A model generated the notes under the pieces. That model made no database searches. It saw only the letters and a program-made list of their open reading frames with translations, and was not told the origin of the DNA. This document shows, piece by piece, positions 1 through 6,085 of a DNA stretch of 8,037 nt. Origin of the DNA: Alphaproteobacteria bacterium (GTDB taxonomy: Bacteria > Pseudomonadota > Alphaproteobacteria > Micavibrionales > CSBR16-224); contig SBHI01000037.1 of the NCBI GenBank assembly GCA_006226225.1, positions 1 to 8,037 on the forward strand, written 5' to 3'. The first letter of the stretch is position 1. Each line of letters starts with the position of its first letter. The position numbers and the translations under genes were made by a program.

Positions 1-312
1 TTCAGCGCCCTTGCCTATACACTGGCAGCATTGTCTTGCCTACTGACAGGTTCCTTTAACCGGCGCGGACAAATGCGGCGCATCCTTGCCGCCGTCGGGA
101 CGGTTTTTGTTCTGCAAGCCTGCTATTTGAGTTTAATCAATCTTGCCAAAGATGATTTCTGGGCTGTACCCGCGCTCTACATTGCCGTTCTGCTACCGTC
201 AGTCGTTGGATGGTTCATTCTTGGCGATAAAGGTTACATCCTGCTGTCTCGCCTGCAACGCAAATCCCACACTTCTCCTTCCAAGCGGAAAAACGGAGGA
301 GCAACGGCATGA
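1..312 (+). CDS. lptF: LptF, LPS export ABC transporter permease (C-terminal 103 residues; 5' end outside window)
   Basis: An open frame runs from base 1 to a TGA at 310-312 with no start inside the window that would be needed, so this is the 3' end of a longer gene. The fragment has a membrane segment at its start, a basic loop containing RRGQMRR (about residues 21-27), then two hydrophobic stretches (about residues 28-48 and 56-76) and a basic tail. This is how YjgP/YjgQ family permeases end. The fragment alone would be hard to assign; the call rests mainly on its ATGA overlap with lptG, the usual lptF-lptG arrangement. LptF pairs with LptG in the inner membrane and, with the LptB ATPase, extracts LPS for transport to the outer membrane. 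It could only be another membrane protein if the overlap were coincidental. Confidence 0.8.
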   Translation, partial: FSALAYTLAALSCLLTGSFNRRGQMRRILAAVGTVFVLQACYLSLINLAKDDFWAVPALYIAVLLPSVVGWFILGDKGYILLSRLQRKSHTSPSKRKNGGATA

Positions 313-1403
313 GATTTTACGCACCAATCCTGTGGCGCTATGTCACACGTTATTTCCTTTTCAGCTTTCTGACTATTCTCGGTGTATTACTGGCGATTAT
401 CTATGCATTGGATATGACGGAACTGCTGCGCCGCGCCGCCGGTTATGATGCGGGTGTAAAAGAGGTAGCGCATATGGCTCTGCTAAAACTGCCCGAAGTC
501 GGGCAAATGGTATTGCCGTTTGCGGTGCTGTTCGGCGCAATTTACAGCTTCTGGAGTCTGAACCGCAAAAGCGAGCTCGTCATTATGCGTTCCGCCGGCA
601 TGTCGGCCTGGCATTTTCTAACGCCTGCAATTGTGATTGCCTGCCTGATCGGTGTTTTTTCCATCACTGTTCTTAATCCCGTTTCTTCGGTGCTGCTGGG
701 AAAATATATCAAGCTTGAGGAAGTACATCTGAAAAAGAAAAGCCGTTTCGTCTCACTGCTGCAAAACGGCTTATGGCTACGCCAGAATGATCCGGAGGGC
801 TATGCGCTGATTTACAGCCGCCATTTCGAACCGAAAGACTGGAGCATGAAAAAACTGATCATCTTTACCTTTAATGAAGATGACACATTGACCTCGCGCA
901 TTGATGGTGACTCCGCAAAACTGGAAGACGGGTACTGGCTGATTGAAAATGCCGCCATACACGGCGACACGCCCGTCCCTGAAATATTACCGACCTATCG
1001 TTATCCGACCACATTAACAACGCCGGATATCGAAAACTCCTTTGCCTCACTGGAAACCATTTCCTTTTGGGATATTCCCGACCTGGCCCGCAAGATGGAG
1101 GAGACCGGCGTTTCATCCAGCAGGCTAAAAGTTCATTATCAATCACTGTTATCAAGGCCGCTGTTTTTTCTGTCAATGGTTCTGCTGGCCGCAACTGTCT
1201 CCCTGCGTCCCGCACGACAGGGCGGTACGGCATTACTGATCGGCGGCGGTGTCGCAATCGCCTTTTTGGTTTTCTTTCTGGAAACGGTTTTACAGGCTTT
1301 CGGGATTTCGCAAAAACTGCCCGAAGGACTGGCGGCATGGACACCTGCCATTCTGACGACGCTTTTGGGCAGTGCTATTCTGTTATCTCTTGAAGACGGG
1401 TAG
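309..1403 (+). CDS. lptG: LptG, LPS export ABC transporter permease
   Basis: This 364-residue protein has the usual length and layout of the YjgP/YjgQ (LptF/LptG) family. Three hydrophobic segments lie in the N-terminal part (about residues 16-36, 62-84 and 100-126), followed by a periplasmic beta-rich region (about 130-275) and three C-terminal membrane segments (about 281-299, 308-330 and 342-360). The conserved coupling region with LNRKSELVIMRSAGMS is at about residues 85-100. The ATG overlaps the lptF stop as ATGA, and a GGAGG motif lies about 9 nt upstream, so the start is secure. LptG works with LptF and LptB2 in the inner membrane to pull LPS out of the bilayer and pass it to LptC. Its last 29 bp overlap the 3' end of the convergent miaA gene, leaving no room for a terminator between the two coding regions. 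Confidence 0.94.
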   Translation: MRFYAPILWRYVTRYFLFSFLTILGVLLAIIYALDMTELLRRAAGYDAGVKEVAHMALLKLPEVGQMVLPFAVLFGAIYSFWSLNRKSELVIMRSAGMSAWHFLTPAIVIACLIGVFSITVLNPVSSVLLGKYIKLEEVHLKKKSRFVSLLQNGLWLRQNDPEGYALIYSRHFEPKDWSMKKLIIFTFNEDDTLTSRIDGDSAKLEDGYWLIENAAIHGDTPVPEILPTYRYPTTLTTPDIENSFASLETISFWDIPDLARKMEETGVSSSRLKVHYQSLLSRPLFFLSMVLLAATVSLRPARQGGTALLIGGGVAIAFLVFFLETVLQAFGISQKLPEGLAAWTPAILTTLLGSAILLSLEDG

Positions 1404-2328
1404 CGATCTTTTCAACAGCCGCTTCATCAGGTGCATCGACAAACAGCGCATCCGGCATCTGGTTTTTAAACCATGTCATCTGGCGCTTCGCATATTGCCG
1501 CGTTTTGCGGCAGGACAGCTCTTCCGCCTCCTCCCGCGTCAGATTTCCTGCCAGATAATCGCATAGCTCTGTAAAACCCAGCGCCTGTAATAATGGCGCA
1601 TCTTCCGGCACATTCCCCGCCGTAATCTGCGCAGAAAAGTCCCTGACCTCTTCCAAAGCACCATGTTCCAACATCCATGCAAAACGCTTGTCACAACGCG
1701 CATAAAGGCGTTCACGGTCAGGGAACAACACCACTGTCACAACACGCATATCAGAATCTAAACCGCCTTGTTTCTCCATGTCCTGCCAATAGCTAAGGCT
1801 TTTTCCCGTCGCCTGCAATACCTCCATTGCGCGCATCATGCGCTGCGGGTTCTGCATATCAATACGCGCCGCTATGGCCGGATCTTTTTCCGCCAGTTCT
1901 TTTGCAAAAGCCTCTTTGCCGATTTTTTCAAAATGTTCCTGTACACGGGAACGAATATCCCCCGGCACATCCGGAATCGGGCTCAGCCCTTCCGTCAAAG
2001 CCTTCATATAAAATCCCGTGCCGCCCGTCATAATCGGCAGACGGTTCTGATGATGTGCCGCCGCAATTTCCGCCAGTGCCATATCGCACCAGCGTGCGGC
2101 GGAACATTGTTCCGCAGGTGTTAACGCGCCGTATAATTTGTGGGGGATTTCCTGTTTTTCTTCTTCTGACGGATGCGCCGTTAAGGTCGGCAGCCCGTCA
2201 TAAATCTGCATGGAATCTGCATTAATAACCGCACCGTTCCATTTCCGCGCACAGGCCAATGCCAAAGCGGATTTGCCGCCGGCCGTCGGGCCGGCGACAA
2301 TCAGAACCGTTTTTGGAAAAACAGTCAC
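1375..2328 (-). CDS. miaA: MiaA, tRNA dimethylallyltransferase
   Basis: MiaA transfers a dimethylallyl group to N6 of A37 in tRNAs that read codons starting with U, the first step towards ms2i6A. The 317-residue protein has typical family length. It shows the P-loop GPTAGGKS at residues 13-20 (GPTASGKS is the more common form; the GxxxxGKS core is kept), the conserved NADSMQIYDGL at 36-46, TGGTGFYM at 101-108, the PQRMMRAMEV block at about 161-170, and the C-terminal tRNA-binding signature TRQYAKRQMTWF at about 276-287. Translation starts at GTG (2328-2326). A Shine-Dalgarno-like AAAGG overlaps the degP stop codon and lies 9 nt upstream, so the gene is probably translated from the degP message. 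The gap to degP is only 12 bp. The gene ends inside the 3' end of convergent lptG. Confidence 0.97.
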   Translation of the reverse strand: MTVFPKTVLIVAGPTAGGKSALALACARKWNGAVINADSMQIYDGLPTLTAHPSEEEKQEIPHKLYGALTPAEQCSAARWCDMALAEIAAAHHQNRLPIMTGGTGFYMKALTEGLSPIPDVPGDIRSRVQEHFEKIGKEAFAKELAEKDPAIAARIDMQNPQRMMRAMEVLQATGKSLSYWQDMEKQGGLDSDMRVVTVVLFPDRERLYARCDKRFAWMLEHGALEEVRDFSAQITAGNVPEDAPLLQALGFTELCDYLAGNLTREEAEELSCRKTRQYAKRQMTWFKNQMPDALFVDAPDEAAVEKIATRLQEITE

Positions 2329-2337
2329 GCCGCTGTG

Positions 2338-2342
2338 CCTTT
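2338..2342 (-). promoter_or_regulatory. Ribosome binding site of miaA, overlapping the degP stop codon
   Basis: On the minus strand, AAAGG shares its first two bases with the TAA stop of degP and sits 9 nt before the GTG of miaA. This supports the GTG as the start and suggests translational coupling between degP and miaA. The coupling is inference. Confidence 0.55.
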
Positions 2343-3867
2343 AATCTTTAAAGCGCAGCGCGACAAAGCGGATTTCCCCGCCGCGTGAAACCAGCAGCAG
2401 AACGGAACGTTTTTTTGCTTTTTCCGCAGCCTTTACAGCCTTCTGCATGTCTTTCACACTTGTTACCGGTTTTTGATCGACCTCAACGATCAGATCACCG
2501 GGCGCAATACCTTTACCGGCAGCGATACCTGCGGGGTCGACTTCCGTCACCACAATACCGGCAGCTTCACGGTCAATATTATAGCGCTGCTGCAGAACAC
2601 GGTTAACAGGCGAGACTGTTAAACCGAGTGATGACACCTTATCTGCATCCGCAGTGCCCGCGTCATCCTCCGGTGTTTCCGTGTCGCTGGCCACAAGGCC
2701 GTTTTCTTCGGCTTTTTCAAGCTGGCCCAGCTTTACCTGCGCCGTAACGGTTGTGCCTTTGCGCCACAGGTGAAGGTCAACCGTTTTACCGATTTCGCTT
2801 TCCGCCACCATACGCGGCAGTTCGCGCATTTGTTTAACCTGCTTGCCGTCAAAGCTAAGGATGATATCCCCCTGCTGCAATCCGGCAGCAGCGGCGGGCC
2901 CGCCTTCTGTCACGCTGGAGACAAGCGCACCGAAAGATTCTTTCATCCCCAGGCTCTCTGCAATCTCGTCCGTGACTTGCTGAATGCGGACACCAAGCCA
3001 GCCGCGCCGTGTCTGACCATATTTGATCAGTTGCTCGACCACCGGATGCACTAGCGAGGACGGCACGGCAAAGCCGATTCCGACCGATCCTCCTGAAGGA
3101 GAAAAGATCGCCGTGTTGACACCGATAATCTCGCCTTTCAGGTTAAACATCGGGCCGCCGGAATTGCCGCGGTTGATCGACGCATCGGTCTGGATAAAAT
3201 CGTCATAGGGGCCTGCATTGATATCGCGGCGGCTGGCCGAGATAATACCCGCGGTTACCGTCCCACCAAGACCGAAGGGATTGCCGATTGCCAAAACCCA
3301 GTCACCGACGCGTGAATTTTCACTGTCACCCCAGCGGGCCGCGACGAGTTTCTTGTCACTTTTGACTTGCAGGACGGCGATATCGGTTTTCTCATCCGTA
3401 CCGATCACCGTTGCATCCAGCGTGGTGTCATCATGCAAAATCACTTTGATTTCATCGGAATCGCGAATGACATGGTTATTGGTGACAACATAACCTTTTT
3501 CAGCATCAATAATGAAACCGGAACCCAGCGATGCCGTTTGACGCGGCTGCGCTTGCGGCGCATTCTCATACTGCTCGAAAAAGTCGCGGAACATATCCTC
3601 GAAAGGCGATCCCGGCGGCAGATTCGGCATGTTCGGCATGCCTTGCGGCTGTTCAATGGTTTGCGTGGTGGAAATATTCACCACAGTCGGCAGCAATTTA
3701 TCAGCCAGATCAGCAAAGCCTTCCGCCGGAGCCGTCCCGGATGCCGCCGCAGCCGGTGTTGCCCGCAGGGTTCCCGGCCCCGCAAGCATCATCAGGGCGC
3801 ATAGGATAAATGCCCCGTGCATAACAGTCCGAAGGAAAAATCTTTTCCGTGTCTTTTCTTGTGTCAT
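2341..3867 (-). CDS. degP: DegP/HtrA (Do family) periplasmic serine protease
   Basis: This is a 508-residue Do-type HtrA protease that degrades or refolds misfolded envelope proteins in the periplasm. An N-terminal signal peptide is visible: basic residues at 5-13, a hydrophobic core at about 14-30, and likely cleavage among the Ala-rich residues at 36-42. The trypsin-like domain carries the catalytic triad His132 (in TNNHVI), Asp162 (in TDIAVL) and Ser236 (in GNSGGP). A Pro/Met/Gln-rich insert with a DMFRDFFEQY motif (about residues 70-110) corresponds to the LA loop of the family. Two PDZ domains follow, at about 285-375 and 410-505, as in DegP and DegQ and unlike single-PDZ DegS. The ATG at 3867 is chosen because AAGGAG lies 7 nt upstream; an in-frame extension to 3918 would add 17 residues that block the signal peptide and run into the upstream gene. 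It sits downstream of hflC and a DUF2065 gene. Confidence 0.95.
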   Translation of the reverse strand: MTQEKTRKRFFLRTVMHGAFILCALMMLAGPGTLRATPAAAASGTAPAEGFADLADKLLPTVVNISTTQTIEQPQGMPNMPNLPPGSPFEDMFRDFFEQYENAPQAQPRQTASLGSGFIIDAEKGYVVTNNHVIRDSDEIKVILHDDTTLDATVIGTDEKTDIAVLQVKSDKKLVAARWGDSENSRVGDWVLAIGNPFGLGGTVTAGIISASRRDINAGPYDDFIQTDASINRGNSGGPMFNLKGEIIGVNTAIFSPSGGSVGIGFAVPSSLVHPVVEQLIKYGQTRRGWLGVRIQQVTDEIAESLGMKESFGALVSSVTEGGPAAAAGLQQGDIILSFDGKQVKQMRELPRMVAESEIGKTVDLHLWRKGTTVTAQVKLGQLEKAEENGLVASDTETPEDDAGTADADKVSSLGLTVSPVNRVLQQRYNIDREAAGIVVTEVDPAGIAAGKGIAPGDLIVEVDQKPVTSVKDMQKAVKAAEKAKKRSVLLLVSRGGEIRFVALRFKD

Positions 3868-3874
3868 TGACTTT

Positions 3875-3880
3875 CTCCTT
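3875..3880 (-). promoter_or_regulatory. Ribosome binding site that fixes the degP start
   Basis: The minus strand reads AAGGAG followed by 7 nt and then the ATG at 3867. This strong Shine-Dalgarno sequence rules in the internal Met and rules out the longer in-frame start at 3918, which overlaps the DUF2065 gene. Confidence 0.85.
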
Positions 3881-3901
3881 ATTATGACCGTTGAACATTT
3901 T

Positions 3902-4111
3902 TTAAGATCCGAGCGCATAGCGCATCAGAATAATTCCGGTTGCGGCAATCAGCAGCGCCGCAAAACGGAATCGCACCGGAGGAAGATCCAGCACATAAAG
4001 AAACATACGCCGAAGAATATCACGGGGCAAGATGGCATAGAGTATGCCTTCCATAAACATCATCACCCCGAATGCCAGTAATACCACATCCTGCACTGCG
4101 ACTTGCATCAC
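3902..4111 (-). CDS. DUF2065 family small inner-membrane protein (YjeT-like)
   Basis: This 69-residue protein has two hydrophobic helices (about residues 8-28 and 48-67) joined by a short basic loop with LPRDILRRM and the motif LPPVRFRFAALLIAATG. That size, the two-helix layout and the position next to hflC match the DUF2065/YjeT family, whose function is not established. The start is either a GTG at 4111, with AAAGGA 7 nt upstream, or the adjacent ATG at 4108; the difference is one residue. It lies 32 bp after hflC and 34 bp before degP on the same strand, so co-transcription is very likely. A role in membrane protein quality control alongside HflC and DegP is inferred from context only. Confidence 0.78.
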   Translation of the reverse strand: MMQVAVQDVVLLAFGVMMFMEGILYAILPRDILRRMFLYVLDLPPVRFRFAALLIAATGIILMRYALGS

Positions 4112-4143
4112 ATGCTTATCCTTTCTTTTAAAGAAAAGAGACG

Positions 4144-5013
4144 TTACTTCTTTTTACCGGAGGTACCGAAATAGTTGAAAAACTCGCTGTCCGGCGACAA
4201 AACCAGTGTCGTGTCTTTACCCGCCAAGCTTTCACGGTAAGCCTGCAATGTGCGGTAAAACGCGTAGAATTCCGGATCGACCTTATAAGCGTCGGCATAG
4301 ATTTTAATGGCTTTTTCATCGCCTTCACCGCGCAGAATCTGTGATTTTTTGCGCGCTTCCGCCAACAGCAATGTGCGCTCCTTATCTGCGCGGGACATGA
4401 TCTGCTGGGCAATCTCCGAGCCTTGCGCACGGAATTCTTTTGCTTCACGGTCACGCTCGGAACGCATCCGCGCATAAATGGACTGGCTGATCTGTTGCGG
4501 GAAATCGGCGCGGCCGATACGAACATCAATAATCGACATGCCGAAACGCTGGACGGAGTTGTTGACCTCTTCCTTAATCGCCGCCATTACATTCGTCCGG
4601 TTTTCTCCCAGAATATCGGGCAGCATTTTATTACCCAGCGTACCGCGCACGGTCGAGTTAATGATGTTGTGCAGCTGTTTGCTGGCCTGCCCTTCCGTCC
4701 CCATGGTCTGGTGGAACAGCAACATATCAGTAATTTTGTAGCGGGCAAAGGTATCGACAACCAGACGTTTCTGATCCAGCAGAATCAGCTCTTCCGGCGG
4801 CGGATCGGCGTTCAGCACGCGCTTATCAAAGGTTTTCATCTGCTCCAGAAACGGAATTTTCACTTTCAGACCGGGCTCGGCATGCTGGCGCACAGGATCA
4901 CCAAAGCGCAGCACCAGCACCTGATGCGTTTCCGGCACGATAAAGAAAGACTGTGTTACCCCGATAAAGGCAAGAAAGCCGACCACAATCAAGGCACTGA
5001 AAGATTTTGTCAT
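4144..5013 (-). CDS. hflC: HflC, SPFH/band-7 modulator of FtsH protease
   Basis: The 289-residue protein begins with a signal-anchor helix (about residues 6-26), then THQVLVLRFGDPV at about 29-40, which opens the SPFH/band-7 domain (to about residue 190). A charged helical region rich in Arg, Glu and Ala follows (about 185-245), and the family tail with DPEFYAFYRTLQAY lies at about 246-259. In known systems HflC assembles with HflK around FtsH in the inner membrane and restrains its proteolysis of membrane substrates. The start at 5013 is chosen because the membrane anchor follows directly and AGAGGA lies 10 nt upstream; the longer in-frame extension to 5160 reads through promoter and repeat sequence. 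It is the first gene of the hflC-DUF2065-degP-miaA operon. No hflK precedes it, which is unusual. Confidence 0.94.
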   Translation of the reverse strand: MTKSFSALIVVGFLAFIGVTQSFFIVPETHQVLVLRFGDPVRQHAEPGLKVKIPFLEQMKTFDKRVLNADPPPEELILLDQKRLVVDTFARYKITDMLLFHQTMGTEGQASKQLHNIINSTVRGTLGNKMLPDILGENRTNVMAAIKEEVNNSVQRFGMSIIDVRIGRADFPQQISQSIYARMRSERDREAKEFRAQGSEIAQQIMSRADKERTLLLAEARKKSQILRGEGDEKAIKIYADAYKVDPEFYAFYRTLQAYRESLAGKDTTLVLSPDSEFFNYFGTSGKKK

Positions 5014-5058
5014 TTTGTTTAAATCCTCTGATTCACCAGATTTTCTATTACAGCGGAC

Positions 5059-5087
5059 AGTATAGAAAGACGCGCGGCGGGTGGCAA
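5059..5087 (-). promoter_or_regulatory. Predicted sigma70-type promoter of the hflC-degP-miaA operon
   Basis: On the minus strand TTGCCA (5087-5082) and TATACT (5064-5059) are separated by exactly 17 bp, close to consensus at both hexamers (4/6 and 5/6). Transcription would start near 5052, giving a leader of about 40 nt before the hflC ATG. The promoter lies downstream of the tRNA terminators, so the operon has its own start and does not depend on an upstream hflK gene. Confidence 0.65.
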
Positions 5088-5130
5088 GAGTTAGTGGTGA
5101 ACAATAAAGAAGAACCTTTTTCTTTCTTTC

Positions 5131-5195
5131 ACACTTCCAACTAACGCTCAAACAGCGCACATAAATGTGCTTGTTTTCACGAAGTTTCCAGTGAT
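5131..5195. repeat. Structured tandem element, copy A (candidate ncRNA or intergenic repeat)
   Basis: This 65-bp core aligns along its whole length with copy B at 5236-5303, with one 3-nt gap. Shared blocks include ACACTT at the start, a central CTCAA, TAAAT and TCCAGTGAT at the end. Written on the + strand, ACTTC (5133-5137) can pair with GAAGT (5181-5185), enclosing hairpins CGCT/AGCG (5145-5148 with 5154-5157) and GCACA/TGTGC (5157-5161 with 5166-5170); the last two share G5157. No reading frame is conserved between the copies. A terminator-like hairpin follows 7 nt later on the + strand. The transcribed strand is not certain, and no clear + strand promoter is visible upstream. I do not recognise the family. 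Confidence 0.6.
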
Positions 5196-5202
5196 GAATA
5201 AT

Positions 5203-5230
5203 AAAAAAGACCTAATTAAGGGGCTTTTTT
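5203..5230 (+). terminator. Terminator-like hairpin after copy A
   Basis: Six A (5203-5208) pair with six T (5225-5230), continuing with G5209-C5224, an A-G mismatch, two C-G pairs and a U-G wobble, around a 6-nt AT-rich loop. On the + strand the stem keeps a wobble pair that becomes an A-C mismatch on the minus strand, so + transcription gives the slightly better hairpin. T-runs flank both sides, so it may work in both directions. On the minus strand it would stop transcripts passing through copy B. Confidence 0.55.
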
Positions 5231-5235
5231 CTTTT

Positions 5236-5303
5236 ACACTTACGCCTAAACCTCAAGAGGCGCGGATTATAAATCCGCTGTCTTTCGGTAAGGCTCCAGT
5301 GAT
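5236..5303. repeat. Structured tandem element, copy B (candidate ncRNA or intergenic repeat)
   Basis: This 68-bp core is the second copy, 105 bp from copy A. Its third stem is GCGGAT/ATCCGC (5262-5267 with 5273-5278), against GCACA/TGTGC in copy A: two stem positions changed on both sides so that pairing is kept. The closing stem is CTTAC/GTAAG (5239-5243 with 5288-5292), again different in sequence but paired. The second stem can form as CGCCT/AGGCG (5243-5247 with 5258-5262) or as a smaller CCT/AGG hairpin. The stems share some edge bases, so not all can form at full length together. The element ends with the same CCAGTGAT as copy A and runs directly into the 21-bp inverted repeat terminator. 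Confidence 0.6.
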
Positions 5304-5348
5304 ACACATAAAAAAACAGTCCGTTTAGGACTGTTTTTTTATGTGTAT
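5302..5348 (-). terminator. Perfect 21-bp inverted repeat, bidirectional terminator after tRNA-Leu
   Basis: The arms 5302-5322 and 5328-5348 are exact reverse complements around a 5-nt loop (GTTTA on the + strand). The inner stem CAGTCC/GGACTG is flanked by seven A and seven T, giving a GC-rich stem followed by a U-tract on either strand. It begins at the last base of the tRNA CCA end, so it probably terminates the tRNA transcript. Read on the + strand it equally terminates anything coming from copy B. Confidence 0.85.
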
Positions 5349-5435
5349 GGTGCGGCCGAGAAGACTCGAACTTCCACGGGCTAAGCGCCCACAGCGACCT
5401 CAACGCTGCGCGTCTACCAATTCCGCCACGGCCGC
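5348..5435 (-). tRNA. tRNA-Leu, anticodon GAG
   Basis: The 88-nt gene folds as a class II tRNA. The acceptor stem GCGGCCG pairs with CGGCCGC, and CCA is encoded after discriminator A. The D arm has GCG/CGC with GG in the loop. The anticodon stem CAGCG/CGCTG closes loop TTGAGGT, giving anticodon GAG at 5401-5399, which reads CUC and CUU. A long variable arm has a GGGC/GCCC stem, and the T arm is GGAAG-TTCGAGT-CTTCT with one G-U pair. The long variable arm together with a GAG anticodon identifies leucine. The 3' end touches the 21-bp inverted repeat terminator. Confidence 0.97.
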
Positions 5436-5452
5436 AGGTCTAAATAAGCTTC

Positions 5453-5499
5453 ACCGTTGATACATGGTTTTGCATCAAAACTCAAGTGTAATCAACGGT
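5453..5499 (-). promoter_or_regulatory. Nested palindrome with candidate tRNA-Leu promoter
   Basis: Arms 5453-5464 and 5487-5499 pair over 12 bp with one bulged base, and between them GTTTTG (5467-5472) and CAAAAC (5476-5481) form a second hairpin with a 3-nt loop. Within this, the minus strand carries TTGAGT (5485-5480) and TATCAA (5462-5457) with a 17-bp spacer, placing a start about 14 nt upstream of the tRNA. The palindrome could instead be the end signal of the upstream 180-residue gene, but there is no U-tract after it. The hairpin is seen directly; the promoter is a weak prediction. Confidence 0.45.
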
Positions 5500-5506
5500 A
5501 GCCTTA

Positions 5507-6049
5507 TCAATGTTTTGAATCAGGGTGCTTGCCCGGCAGCAAACGTTTTGCCGATGCCGGAATCGATGTATATTTCATCGGCAGGATGTCGGGCTTGGGC
5601 TCACCATCTTTATATTCTTTCCAGCGCATGCCGATATTTTCCTGCATGCCTTCGGGCATTTTGTCAAAAACGGTGACGTAATGATCCGCCATTTGCTTTT
5701 TATTTTGTTCCAGTGTGTTTTTGCCGTTGGCGTAACGCATATGCGCCTCTTCCAGATCGGCCAGAACCAGCATCACGGTTTCAACATACAGGTTGCCGTC
5801 ACTGCGGGATTTATGTGCGGTTTGCGCATCGCGGAAAGCCTGCAGGGACTTTCCTTTACCTTCGGTGTTGAAATCGCAATTGGTTTCGTAATCCATGCGC
5901 CATGAACCGCTTTCTTTTGTTGCAAAAAAGCGGATGTAATAACCGCCGCCAACATCCGGAACGGGAAGTTTGCGGGTTGTCATTTTTTTCACGCGGCTCA
6001 GTGCCGTATCTTCCGATTTACGGTTAAATAGATTACGTAAAAAATCCAT
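5507..6049 (-). CDS. Uncharacterised 180-residue soluble protein
   Basis: I do not recognise this protein. The reading frame is well supported: ATG at 6049 with AGGAGA 5 nt upstream, a clean TGA, and no overlap with other genes. It begins with a short amphipathic stretch, MDFLRNLFNRK, but has no signal peptide or membrane segment, so a cytoplasmic location is likely. Residues about 35-75 look beta-rich, with GGGYYIRFFATKESGSWRMD and a single Cys at about 58. Residues about 85-130 look helical, with LYVETVMLVLADLEEAH. The tail is Pro- and Lys-rich and ends in basic and His residues. It lies between a divergent promoter region shared with lipB and a tRNA gene 71 bp downstream, in no obvious operon. 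No function can be inferred. Confidence 0.75.
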   Translation of the reverse strand: MDFLRNLFNRKSEDTALSRVKKMTTRKLPVPDVGGGYYIRFFATKESGSWRMDYETNCDFNTEGKGKSLQAFRDAQTAHKSRSDGNLYVETVMLVLADLEEAHMRYANGKNTLEQNKKQMADHYVTVFDKMPEGMQENIGMRWKEYKDGEPKPDILPMKYTSIPASAKRLLPGKHPDSKH

Positions 6050-6085
6050 GGCGTCTCTCCTGCTTAGACTGGTGACATCGTATCC

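Noticed and set aside
871..1344. 157-codon minus-strand open frame inside lptG
   Set aside because: It lies entirely antisense to a confidently assigned gene and has an Arg/Pro/Ser-rich composition typical of shadow frames.
4423..5022. 199-codon + strand open frame opposite hflC
   Set aside because: It is an antisense shadow of a clearly assigned hflC and shows no domain or ribosome binding site.
5106..5129. A/G-rich against T/C-rich hairpin between the hflC promoter and copy A
   Set aside because: The 9-bp stem needs a bulge and arises from simple low-complexity runs; no U-tract follows on either strand, so I do not call it a terminator.
5014..5160. N-terminal extension of hflC to 5160
   Set aside because: It would run through the predicted promoter and the repeat, and would place 49 polar residues before the membrane anchor; the start at 5013 has its own ribosome binding site.
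5131..5303. The two structured copies as integron attC sites
   Set aside because: The GTTRRRY and RYYYAAC core boxes are not present at the ends of either copy, and no integrase or gene cassette is nearby.
5236..5303. Copy B as a decayed or T-arm-less tRNA
   Set aside because: The CGGAT-type hairpin looks like an anticodon arm and the preceding stem like a D arm, but there is no 7-bp acceptor stem, no T arm and no CCA, and copy A has only a 4-nt loop in the equivalent hairpin.
5212..5403. 63-codon minus-strand open frame running from the tRNA into the repeat region
   Set aside because: It spans the tRNA-Leu gene, its terminator and copy B, has no ribosome binding site, and its frame is not preserved in copy A.
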